A DNA stretch of 64,000 nucleotides from Proales similis. Taxonomy: Eukaryota > Rotifera > Eurotatoria > Ploima > Proalidae. Positions 11,965 to 21,845 of this stretch are shown here, piece by piece. Below the pieces are notes generated by a model. That model made no database searches and had not been told where the DNA came from. It was given only the letters and a program-made list of their open reading frames with translations. The position numbers were made by a program, and so were the translations under genes. The stretch covers positions 1,612,001 to 1,676,000 of the forward strand of contig JAGVRJ010000002.1 in the NCBI GenBank assembly GCA_019059635.1, in the 5' to 3' direction. Numbering within the stretch: position 1 is the first letter of the stretch; the number at the start of each line of letters is the position of its first letter.

Positions 11965-13812
11965 ATGCAATTTGCAGCTGCCATACCGCGTCCGGTTCCT
12001 GTAGTAGCCAATCGGTTTTATGATCAGAATCAAACCTTGGGATCGAACAATCTTTTATCGTTTAATAACTTGGAAAGAAACGAAAATTCATTTGGTTTTC
12101 GTCTTCTGAACAAATTCAGCCATGTACCCCTTATGCCAAACACGTAGGAGCTTTTATCAATTACTACTTAAAAAACTCCAGATAAACTCATTTCATTTAT
12201 TCAGAATTAGTCATAATACCAAGGGAGTCATTGGTTTATTACTTAGCTTTCTGGCAGTAATATTAATTTTGCTAGGGGCCTCAACTTTACTTTTTAGTAA
12301 ATTTACACTTTAATTCTTAAACCCCAACCGTAATTAACCAAAAAATCAATTAAGTCTTCAAAGAAAACATCTTTACCCCAAAAATTCGAGGTTTGAGTTT
12401 TTGAGTTTAACTTAACGATTAAGTCTTAAAAGAACGATATGAAATTTAGAGCCGTTTTCTCTTGATGTTCTAAGTGGATTTCAAATTCAAAGTGAAAATC
12501 TGGCCGGGATTCTCTCGATTGCAAACGAGTCAAATAGAACATTCGAACAAAATCTTACTCTTCTAGCAACTCTCAATTCCTTGACTACCCAAGTAAGATA
12601 TTCAATCAGCTACTTTAATGGAAGCATATCTTATCATTCAAAAACAGCTAAACGATAAAATAAGAACCAAACTTGATGACAATGTTGATCGTATTTACAA
12701 TGTTAGACTTAACTCTTCTGGGTAGGTTATTGAAACATTAGTCTGAAAAAACTCGATCAAGTTTTTACACCTTGATGAAATTCGAAGAAATAGCCTAGTT
12801 GATGTTAGCTACACAGTTCGAACCAAGCCTATTTTAAAAGACCAAGTTAAATCTGTTAAACAAAACTTAAAAAACATGCTAGCCGATCAATCTATTCATC
12901 AGGGAATTGTTATTAGTAACGCGACGATATTTCAGAATTCCAACAGTACTGCTCCCTCTATTTTGGGTAATTATGATCAATTTCCAAACCCTTTTAATTA
13001 GTTGGATGTTTTGTTTAATCGGTTCTTATTAAGATCCCATTCCTGGAGAAATAGAAACAAAAAGCTTTCTTCTTCAATCGGAAGCAATTTTGAAGTCTAG
13101 TAGTCAACATCAAGAAAATGGTCTGGCAAAGAAAAATCGACCTCTGATGCCGAACCAACCTCTTCCCATGCAAAAAAAGCAAGATGAAGTTAAAATTAAA
13201 AAGCTGAGCGACTCACTTATATACCCAAGACAAAGACCCTATCGGCTAGAACCACTCTATGAAGAAGCTCTTATTATTGAACCTTACGAAGAAGACGAAT
13301 TGAACAAAAAACATTATGAAAAAGAACACAGGGGAAGATATAAAAATATTCAGCATGATGGAAATCGCGAAAAAGAGCGAAAATTAATCACAAAAAAAGA
13401 AGATATAGAAAAGCAAGACGAAGACCAAGCAGATCCAAAAAAAACTAATGATAAACCTTCTCGGGAGAAAAATACAAATTCGAATACCAAAAACATTAAT
13501 AATGACCCTTCCGAGCTTATGAATCTGCTCTCGAATCTGTTGAAATTTTTGAACCCAGTCCAGCAAAGTTTAACTGAACCAAAACCGTCACAGAATACAA
13601 AACCAGTATTAAGCTCTGTGGTAAAAGAAAAAGACCCGGAAACAGCAGACGAAACGATCAGTATTCAGAGCCTTAGTTCAAAAGCTACTTCTGGTGTTAT
13701 TGAGCCTACAAAATTTCCTTCAACTCCAAGCGTTCTAAAAATTACTCCTTTTAATATACGTAAACTAAATCCGACCCCCTCAAGCTCTCAAAACAACAAG
13801 TTGGCAAGATAA
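11965..13812 (+). CDS. Unknown single-pass membrane protein with long disordered tail, multi-exon
   Basis: Exons 11965-12143, 12205-12296 and 12450-12592 join in frame. At least three more follow (about 12648-12700s, about 12770-12965, 13034-13812). The first 70 or so residues are polar. A single membrane segment, GVIGLLLSFLAVILILLGAS, follows, so a type II or signal-anchor topology is likely. After it come Asn-rich segments with possible N-glycosylation sites (NES, NRT, NLT, NAT, NST). A region resembling part of a SEA domain then reads from DEIRRNSLVDVSYTVRTKPI onwards. The last exon (about 260 residues) is highly charged, rich in Lys, Glu, Asp and Pro, and probably disordered. The junction near 12700-12780 could not be resolved with certainty. 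I do not recognise the protein. Confidence 0.55.
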
Positions 13813-13915
13813 ATTTATTTTCACTCACAATCTTAAAGCAAATTTTTAGACTAACTTGTTTTTGAATAAACTTAACGGGTCAAGAATATAATTATAAAAA
13901 TTTGCTGTACATTGT

Positions 13916-13929
13916 GTTTCCATAGCAAC
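13916..13929 (+). promoter_or_regulatory. X-box (RFX-type site) upstream of HYLS1
   Basis: GTTTCCATAGCAAC fits the 14-nt X-box consensus GTHNYYATRRNAAC at every position. X-boxes bind RFX/DAF-19 factors that switch on ciliary genes. The site ends 74 nt before the HYLS1 ATG, a typical distance, and HYLS1 is a centriole/cilium gene. Binding is inferred. Confidence 0.7.
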
Positions 13930-14003
13930 CGTACAGGCCGTATGCATAAAATCACGACTGTCCACATGAATTCAATCTTTTTAGTCAGGATAAAGGCGGA
14001 AAA

Positions 14004-15172
14004 ATGAATGAATCAAAATGCGGATCCTTGGAGTTCACGGATGAAGAAATTAGAGAACAACTCATGTGCCTCGGTTTTAGGAATGTTTCAAACCAAAAAT
14101 TTCAACAATTCAAACAAGGTTCTTGAGTCAAAAGCTATTCTGTCATCAGTCTATAAAATATTTATTGAAACTAGATTTGGAGCTGCTAATTGCGAACGAA
14201 CTCTCACTTAATTCATTGGCGATTTCAGATTCTTCGCAAAACTGCAATCAAAAATCTGAAATAAACTCGTTTGATTTTGGAAGCGAAAAAAACAAGAAAG
14301 TCAATTTTCCTACTGACAGCCACCTTGAGCAAGATCTAAACCAGAGTATTGGTTCGAGTGTCACTACCTCAAATTCCGTTGTTGACAACAAACTTTTCAA
14401 AAGAAAGACTATCCGGTAAATTCGTCATATTTTATGCAAGTTTAGCTTGACTTAAGAAACTTGCTTTGAAATTTTTTATTTAAAGCAAATGCAGAAGAGG
14501 AAAGGATATTCTTAACGCTTCCCAAAATTCATGTTCTACTATAGGTTTCGAAGATGAACAATTTATCAACTTAACCAAACAATCTGCAGATGACACGCTT
14601 GAGAATGAAAATTATTTTAATAATGAACCATATTTTCCTGAACCTCTGGCTCAACTTGTAAGTGGAAATATTTTTGGTCCACTATTATCATTCATTTTGA
14701 TGTTATCATAATCAGAAAGAATATTATGGTCCTGTTTGCTATCCGACAAAGTCGTGTAAGATTTTTGCTCTCTTCTCAAATGGATGAAATGAAAGTTGAA
14801 TCCCGATAAAATTCAGTCATAAGGCCACATTCGGCAAGCTCAAATCGTTCCAGCCATAGTGTAGATTCTATAAGATCTCGACATAATCCTGTTGAGCTGT
14901 TTCGGGATTACCAAAGACACTGGAATCTTCAAAAAGCTCCTGGAGAAAAACGCCATGATTCTCTCAGATGGAATGTGAGAGGGAAAATGCTGGAAAAGCA
15001 TGTTATCGTTAAAGTAAGCAGTTGCTTCTCGCTTACCAACTTAAAAAATCGGAATCAGTATCTCTTTAAGTCTCAAAAATTGATGGTCCCTAACAACTAT
15101 ACAGTTCCCACTGATAAGAAACGCCAAAATTTGAGATGGTTCGTTCGCTCTTCACTTGCGAACCCACTTTAG
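14004..15172 (+). CDS. HYLS1: HYLS1 centriolar and ciliogenesis protein, 6 exons
   Basis: Six exons (14004-14118, 14175-14415, 14486-14657, 14716-14755, 14817-15013, 15059-15172) join in frame to 292 residues; human HYLS1 has 299. HYLS1 is loaded onto centrioles through SAS-4/CPAP and is needed to build cilia. The N terminus has the conserved block FTDEEIREQLMCLGFRNV ending at FKQDLELLI across the first intron. The C terminus carries the HYLS box region: ELFRDYQRHWNLQKAPGEKR, SLRWNVRGKML, VPNNYTVPTDKKR and LRWFVR. The middle is Ser/Asn-rich and probably disordered. The 5' neighbour is unrelated, and a perfect X-box sits just upstream. Confidence is high because both ends match and the exon lengths sum to whole codons. 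Confidence 0.93.
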
Positions 15173-15296
15173 TTCGGCATATGAACATAATTTATTTTAA
15201 AAACCAAGCCATTGTTATCAAATAAATGTGCTCAAAAGACAAGAGAGATGTCGATCCAACTTTTTATTAAATCTCTTTCTTATTATATCTTCAAAA

Positions 15297-18271
15297 ATGG
15301 AAGATCATCTCCAAAATTCGACTCAATCAATGGAGCAGAAACCTTTCTTGTTTATTACAGAAGCCTTCAAAAATTTGGATAATTCAAGCGTTGTTGGAAT
15401 TGATATTGGTGGTTCGTTAATAAAAATAGCTTACTCATACAGCCTAGAGCGAAAAGCAGCCAAATTCTTGACAGTAGCTCTTCAAAATAAATTCAATTTG
15501 ATAACTGACCTATTATTCAAAAAAAGGGAGACGAAGATCAGCTCTATGTTATTGAAGAAAATAAGCGTCATGTTCCGTCTTTGAATTTTTTAAAATTCGA
15601 GACGAAGCATATTAACCAAGTTTTGGAGCACATGGGATCTAAACTTAGAAATTCCGCGGTAAAGTTAAAATTCTGGCTTTCAAAGTTCTTAATCATAAAT
15701 CATTTGAAGAAATTTACCAATGGACGTAATATTAAAGCAACAGGCGGGGGATCATACAAATACCAAGATCTTTTATTTAAACATTTGGGTGACGAGTAAG
15801 AAAAGTGCAAAACTTGGCGAATTCGGTTTAAATTTACTTAATTAGAGTTGAAAAACATGACGAGCTTCGCTGTTTGATCGACGGTTGCAATTTTTTAAGA
15901 AAAAACGTTCACCATGAAGTTTTTTCAATAGATTTGGCTAAATCTGAACCAGAATTTCGAAACATGGAACACTCATTTCCATATTTGCTTGTAAATATCG
16001 GCTCAGGCGTTAGCATTCTTAATGTGAGTTCCGAAGAAGTCTATGAACGAGTCGGTGGAAGTACAATTGGTGGCGCTACTCTCTGGGGACTTGGATCACT
16101 TTTGACAGATGCAAAAGTAAACTTCAGTACTTTCTTTCATTTAATTTCAGGGTCTGATTTTTTAAGGGTTTTGACGAAATACTTGAGCTGGCAAATAAGG
16201 GTGACCATAAGAAAATTGACATGCTAGTCCAAGATGTATATGGCGGAAATTATGAACTTCTTGGTCTTAAAGGAGATCTTATTGCAAGTTCACTTGGAAA
16301 AACTGCTCGTTCATCTGGAATTTCGAATTTGAGCAAAAATGAATATTTAAATAATTTCAAGCAGGAGGATTTAGCCAAATCTATTTTACTGATGATCTGC
16401 TACGATTTAAGCCATATTGCTAGCCTTTATGCCAGAATTTACAATACCCAGAAAGTGTACTTCGGTGGCTATTTTATAAGAAACTGCATGCTAACAATGA
16501 AGTTCTTAAAATACGGAATAAGTTTCTGGAGCCAGGTAAACAAAGCGCAAAAAAATTTAAACTTGTGTTTAAAGTAATGGTTAACCTAAGAATAAGTTGG
16601 AATGTTTATTTTTACGACATGAGGGCTATTTGGGAGCAATTGGGGCTTTTCTCAATGTTTCTTCAAGCACAGGTTTGCTCTGTTACTGCTCTGATTTGGC
16701 GTTTTACTATACTTATTGCTACTTTTAAGCTCATCAAAATTTCTCTTGGTTTGAAAATTTTGCTCATAGTTCAATTGGACTGGCTCTTAAATCTCCCCAG
16801 AAAATGGTTTTAATTTCATATTTCAAAATTATACTAATTTCCAACACATTATTTAAATTAGTTTCAATTACTTTCATAGTATGGTTCGTTTGAGCTAAAC
16901 AAAGAAGATTATAACCTTGTCCCTTGCCCACTTTTGGATGAACCATCTTACATGCCCGATCTAGTTGATTTAACACAGGATGAAGAGGCCCGAAGTTATT
17001 GGCTGGAATGCTTTGAAAAGACAATCAAGACGGTAAGTTAAAGAGCAAGCTTTTATTACGATCTTTTACTGATAGTATTAAAAGTATGAGCATCAATGCC
17101 TAAAAAGTGGAAAAAACACAGAAAGAGTAGAAGAAAGAGCAGCTCAATTCAAGGAGTCTTTTTTGGCTAAAATTAAGGAACTTAAAACCTCACCATAGTA
17201 AATATTCACACAAAAACTTAACTACTGTAATCACCTAACTGAATCACCTAACAGTGCTTACGGCATGCTCACCGTAAGGAGCTTACTTGACATGAGAGAA
17301 CACTGTATGGCTGAGTTTGAGTTTCTTGACGTATATTTTGAAGAGAAACGTCACGAAAACAAAATGGGTCTACATTTGCTACTTTCAAGAGTGCAAGAAA
17401 TCGAAAATATTGGTGACGAGAATCAAAAATGGTTGGAAGTTTTTCGTGGTACTGTAATAGCCATTTTGTATGAAAGCTATTCTCTAAAGTTTGAAACAAG
17501 GACTTCTCGCCGGAAATGTTTATGATTATGGAGCACAAGCATTTATTCAAAAACAAATTGCTGGCTCGCTTGATTTTTTCGGGCAAGCTATGGAAAATAT
17601 TGATGGTAAGATGATAGCCTTAGGCTCAAGATTAGGTTTTAATATATTTTTAGACCGGCTCCACTCGTGTGAAGATTTCAGTCGCCTTCGAAATAGAGTT
17701 ATTGGTCGAAGTTACAATTGCGTGTGCATTTTTGTTGATAACAGCGGGTTTGATTTAATTCTTGGTGTTTTACCGCTTGTAATTGAGTTACTCAAGATAG
17801 GGGCTAAGGTAAATTTAAAGCTTTTCTCGTGAAACGATTTGCTTAAAAAAGGTCAAAAAGGTGATATTGGCAGCGAATGGAAAACCGGCTATCAATGATG
17901 TCACTTATCCAGAACTAGTATTTGTGGTCAGAAAAGCCAGTGAAAAAATCAAGATCCTTGAGGAAAGTCTTGACCGAACTAATCTTATATTGTGTGACAC
18001 CGGTTCTGCCAGCCCTTGCCTTGATTTGTCGAGGCTCAATGAACAACTGGCTAAAATGATGTTAGATCAATCAGTCGATCTAGTTATATTAGAAGGCATG
18101 GGCCGAAGCATTCACACAAATTATGTCACTAAATTCAAATGTGACAGCCTTAAAGTAGCTGTTCTTAAAAACTTATGGTTAGCAAATAGGTTTGGTTTTC
18201 GGGTAGACCGCCTTTCCGATATGAGGTTTCCGGTGGTTTTCAAATTTGAGAGAAATGATTATGAGCAATGA
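15297..18271 (+). CDS. PANK4: PANK4-type pantothenate kinase / DUF89 phosphatase fusion, 12 exons
   Basis: Twelve exons join to about 789 residues (human PANK4: 773). The N-terminal half is a type II pantothenate kinase fold: GIDIGGSLIKIAY phosphate loop (exon 1), ATGGGSYKYQDLLF, VNIGSGVSILNV and GSTIGGATLWGLGSLLT. The C-terminal half is the DUF89/ARMT1-like metal phosphatase, with SLLDMREHC, FVDNSGFDLILGVLP, NDVTYPE and EGMGRSIHTNY, which in PANK4 removes phosphate from oxidised or damaged phosphopantetheine. The exons are 15297-15473, 15527-15795, 15846-16116, 16167-16535, about 16597-16672, 16730-16806, 16880-17032, 17085-17197, 17255-17448, 17501-17605, 17654-17808 and 17861-18271. A 51-nt stop-free segment from 15659 (GTAAAG...GAAG) may be a further intron; removing it gives 772 residues. 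The kinase half keeps Glu in HDELRCL and Arg in YERVGGS, which mammalian PANK4 has lost. Confidence 0.95.
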
Positions 18272-18327
18272 GAAAATTTCTTTATTAGAAACTTTTATGT
18301 AGCAAGCAAACTCGAAATATCGTTTAT

Positions 18328-19785
18328 TTAAGCTTGTTCTTTTTTTGTATTTTGGGCTCCGTTTCTTATCCGCCTTAGCTTTTTTGCGAAAGGGGGAAAG
18401 TAAAATAATGTCACTCGCAAAACTATAACTAACAGTGGGAAATAAGTTGAAATCAGCTTCACTCGAGAAAGTAAATAGATTATGCTATTGTTAGCCTCTA
18501 AATATATACGTAAGTACATAATGGCCGTATGAAATAGCGATACTAATAAAGCCCACAATCCAAGTTTTGTTTGAATAAATCTCCACTCGCTCCAGTTCAA
18601 ACTAACAGCTATCGAATTAATGCTGCTCAGTGCGATAATTGCCAATATGATAAGTCCTATGATTCCGAGCAAAATGCTCATCTCTCCAATTAAGGTGAGC
18701 TTTGTAAGTGAAAATCGGTTAACATGTTCGGACCGATACCAAGAGTCTAAATACGAAGGGTTGATGACCATAATCGACTCGATTGCATGTACCGCAGAGA
18801 GAAGAAAAGCCCATAATCCTAATTGCTTGCGCATCCGAAGCCAGCGATCAAGGAATATGGGAAAGCGATGATACTTTGATCCGTTAAATAGCTGGAGTAT
18901 AGCAGCTATGTTACCGGCCATAAAAACTGAGGCCAAAAGTTGAAGGGAAGTAAAGCCAAGTACTTTGTTTGTATGAGCCAAAATAGAAAAAGTTGAAGCA
19001 TACTCGAGGAAGGTTTGAGACTTTTTCGGGAAAAAAAAATACCAGGCAAAGATCCAAATAATGTTGAAAAGCAAAAACCCCATGACTATTGCTGACGCGA
19101 GTTGCCATTCTAGAAAAGTTGTTTGCGTCATCTTTTCAATTTCGCCTGAATTTTTCAATGGCCCCATATCTCGGGATTGGTAACCAATAGCAGAACAAAG
19201 CCAAGAAACAGCTATTCTGGAGGTTTCCGAATCACTAGCGATTGGAATAACTTCTACATGCCCTTTGCATTCTCGCATATTATCGATTGAGTAAGCGCTG
19301 ATTGTGTTAAATGCTTTCACTATTTCTATTTTAAAATCCGGCTGATTACTTGATACCATACTTTCACGGAGCTTCCATTTACAAAGACTATCCAACTTTT
19401 CGGCGTTTGAAAATCCATCTTGGGAAAAAGATCCATTGCTAACGTCAATCAAGATTTTGCTCTTCTTGTTCATGGAGTGTGCTTCAACGTTCTTTAGCTG
19501 CTCTGTTATAGATTCTATAACCGTTTGATGAGCACTTGCATTAATTGCCAGAAAAACAAAACGATCAGCATGAATGAACGCATCAAATATTGTTCCAACG
19601 CGATAATTTGTTGAATCTTCCATACATTGACGTAAATAGCCTGTGTCGGGACGCCGGCTCCCAAAAACAACGTCAAATCCGTATTTTTCTAGGCGTCGTC
19701 CAATCGAAATTCCAAAGCTCCCAGTGCCAATTACAGCAACGATTTCTCTTTTCTGCATGTTTTTAGAGTTTTCTTCCAAGCTCAT
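18328..19785 (-). CDS. STEAP-family metalloreductase, single exon
   Basis: One uninterrupted exon from ATG 19785 gives 485 residues, slightly longer than human STEAP2-4. The N-terminal domain is the F420H2:NADP+ oxidoreductase-like Rossmann fold, with AVIGTGSFGISIGRRL and FGSRRPD for NADPH. The C-terminal part is a six-helix ferric reductase domain. LGLWAFLLSAVHAI and LGLWALLVSLFHTAIMYL each supply one of the two haem-ligand histidines. STEAP proteins reduce Fe3+ and Cu2+ at the plasma or endosomal membrane. The tail is basic (RRIRNGAQNTKKE). The gene converges tail-to-tail on PANK4 with only 56 bp between the stop codons. Lack of introns in an otherwise intron-rich setting is notable. The ortholog number (STEAP2, 3 or 4) cannot be assigned. 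Confidence 0.93.
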   Translation of the reverse strand: MSLEENSKNMQKREIVAVIGTGSFGISIGRRLEKYGFDVVFGSRRPDTGYLRQCMEDSTNYRVGTIFDAFIHADRFVFLAINASAHQTVIESITEQLKNVEAHSMNKKSKILIDVSNGSFSQDGFSNAEKLDSLCKWKLRESMVSSNQPDFKIEIVKAFNTISAYSIDNMRECKGHVEVIPIASDSETSRIAVSWLCSAIGYQSRDMGPLKNSGEIEKMTQTTFLEWQLASAIVMGFLLFNIIWIFAWYFFFPKKSQTFLEYASTFSILAHTNKVLGFTSLQLLASVFMAGNIAAILQLFNGSKYHRFPIFLDRWLRMRKQLGLWAFLLSAVHAIESIMVINPSYLDSWYRSEHVNRFSLTKLTLIGEMSILLGIIGLIILAIIALSSINSIAVSLNWSEWRFIQTKLGLWALLVSLFHTAIMYLRIYLEANNSIIYLLSRVKLISTYFPLLVIVLRVTLFYFPPFAKKLRRIRNGAQNTKKEQA

Positions 19786-20512
19786 TTTAAAACGTCTATA
19801 ACTCGAATGCAAAAGCTTTTAAAGAACTTCAGAATGATGAAGCCCATTAAGAAACTACTGATAAGAAAAATCCTCAAGCTCAAGCTGCAAGGTTGGTAGA
19901 TAAGAATTTGTAAGTTGCTGGCATTTAACGAATCATTACCAAGTTTTTCTTATGAGAGGATTCGCTTTATTTTCCTTAGTTTGGCGCTTTATTTTCAAAT
20001 AGATTGCGATTAAGAATCAAGACGAAAAAGATGAACTGAAAAATGCAGAGGAGAAACGTACCAAGTTTTACAACGATTTCAAGGAAAAGATTAAGGTTGC
20101 AAACGATAAATGGTATCAGGGATAGAGGAGCGAAAGGGCTTAAGACCTTGGAGGGGCCCGATGAGTTAAATTCGCCCTGCGTTCAAAGAAAGATGAGCAC
20201 ATAGACTTTGCAATCCATGCGTTTCGTTGTTTTCTTGGAAGGCGAATTTCAGAGAAAAGAAGCGTTATTTATAGTCAAATAGTTGATACGAAGCCCCAGG
20301 TTACGGAATATCATACCTTACAGACAACTCTTGAAAGCTTGGCGAATATTCCGACACTGAGTTATATTAAATATTAAATGAAAAGGGGTATTGGATCAAA
20401 TTTTCTGACTATGGCAACCATCCTAATCTAAGTCGTGGATCAAAAGCGCACGAGTGATTCAACTTAACCGCTATCAGAAAGAAATTAAGAAATTTTCCTT
20501 TTATAGAAAAAC
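19786..20512 (+). pseudogene. Fragmentary protein-like frames, possible pseudogene or unresolved exons
   Basis: This interval has no ATG-to-stop gene, yet it shows several protein-like stretches in plus-strand frames broken by stops. Near 19805-19915 one reads AKAFKELQNDEAH, stop, ETTDKKNPQAQAARLVDKN. Near 20001-20120 one reads KNQDEKDELKNAEEKRTKFY onward to KWYQG. From about 20165 to 20378 a frame stays open for roughly 70 codons (IHAFRCFLGRRISEKRSVIY, then IVDTKPQVTEYHTLQTTLES). The composition (Lys/Glu-rich, few Phe/Ile runs) is unlike random AT-rich DNA. It may be a decayed gene or a real gene whose splice sites I could not place. I recognise no family. Confidence 0.3.
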
Positions 20513-21845
20513 TTACTTGGCATTTATTGAGCTCTCAACAACAACTCGATTGATTAAGCATTCTTTGGCTGTGGAACTTGCAATGATTGCATGCTCTGCT
20601 AAAATGCTTCGCACTGAATCGCTTTTAGCTCGATCGAGAGCTGATTCAGCACGCTTTTGGAACAAAATAAGAAAATAAGAATGATAAGTAGTTTAATCCG
20701 AGTAAATTTACATTTCCTCTCAAGTCGATTTGACAGCCTCGTTCAATAAGAAGTTTTACGATTTCAACATGATCACGATCGGCAGACCAATGTAAAGCAC
20801 TCCAACCTCTCTATTTTAAATTTTTAATAAATTCATCCGAAATATAAGATTTGAAAATGTTTGTTACGTAATCGGTCATATTAATGTCGCAATTAAACTC
20901 GATCAATACATTTGCCACCCCGACATGGTTATGGTATGCGGCGTACATAAGGGTATTCAAATCATCCTAAAAAAGTTAGGTCCCGGAAAAAAATGTTTAA
21001 ATTTAACTTCATGATCATATTATCAAATTTAACATATAATCAACCTGCGATGAACTGGTCAGATTCACATCGCATCCATGTTGAATTAAAGTTCGGGCTA
21101 TGTTTGCTAAGACATCTTCTTTTTTGGTTGGACTCCGACAAACTTCATGCAAAGCAGTTCGACCGTCCTATAAAATTTAAATGAGTTGAAAATTCACTAA
21201 TGAGTAAGATGCACAGGTTTTATACTTTATTCCTTAGAGTTGCATCAGCTCCAGCTTTTAGAAGAGAGAAAACAGCATCTTGATTAGCCCAATAGCACGC
21301 GTTCATGAGAGGAGTCCATTTATTTTTGTCAACAGCGTTTATATCGCAGCCGGCTTCAATGAGTATATCAACTATTTTGGAGTGGCCACTTTGGGCTAAA
21401 AAAAAACACTTTAACAATGAAATATAGTTCTCTAGTTGTTAAAGCATTACCGGCATGGTGTAAAGCAGTTGCCTCTCTCTATAAATAGATAAGAGCTGGT
21501 TAGGAAGAGGTTAATTTTACGTGGCTTGTGCTAGAAATGCTCACTTCATCTCTCAATTGAGTGTCAGCATTGTTTTTTAGCAGGACCTCAACAACTTTCT
21601 CATGCCCGTTTGCACTGGCGATTAAGAGTGGAGTACATTTTGTCTGAAGGATTTAATATATTTTAATACATAACATAAAAGATTTAATTTGACAGAAAAT
21701 TCTGAAAGAATACTTCGAAATTTTGCCAGTTGATGTTGATTGTCCGGAGTTCCCGATCAGCTTCCAACATCCGCTCAATTAAATGCGTCTTGCCCAATCC
21801 ACACAACTGATAAAAACGATCGTTTCTGCTCTCTGCAAGACCCAT
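20513..21845 (-). CDS. Ankyrin-repeat protein, multi-exon
   Basis: Starting at ATG 21845 (MGLAESRNDRFYQLCGLGKT), at least seven short exons encode consecutive ankyrin repeats. Examples are TKCTPLLIASANGHEKVVEV, REATALHHA joined to AQSGHSKIVDILIEAGCDIN, TALHEVCRSPTKKED, LNTLMYAAYHNHVGVANVLI and GWSALHWSADRDHVEIVKLL. The last exon gives a short helical tail, RAESALDRAKSDSVRSILAE, to a stop at 20513-20515. Introns are 40-70 bp and mostly cut at similar points within successive repeats, the usual pattern when repeats expand by exon duplication. About six repeats are present, enough for a protein-protein interaction scaffold. No other domain is visible, so the partner and cellular role cannot be assigned. 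Confidence 0.8.

Noticed and set aside
20454..20678. 74-codon plus-strand open frame
   Set aside because: It is antisense to the last exon of the ankyrin gene, which ends at 20513.
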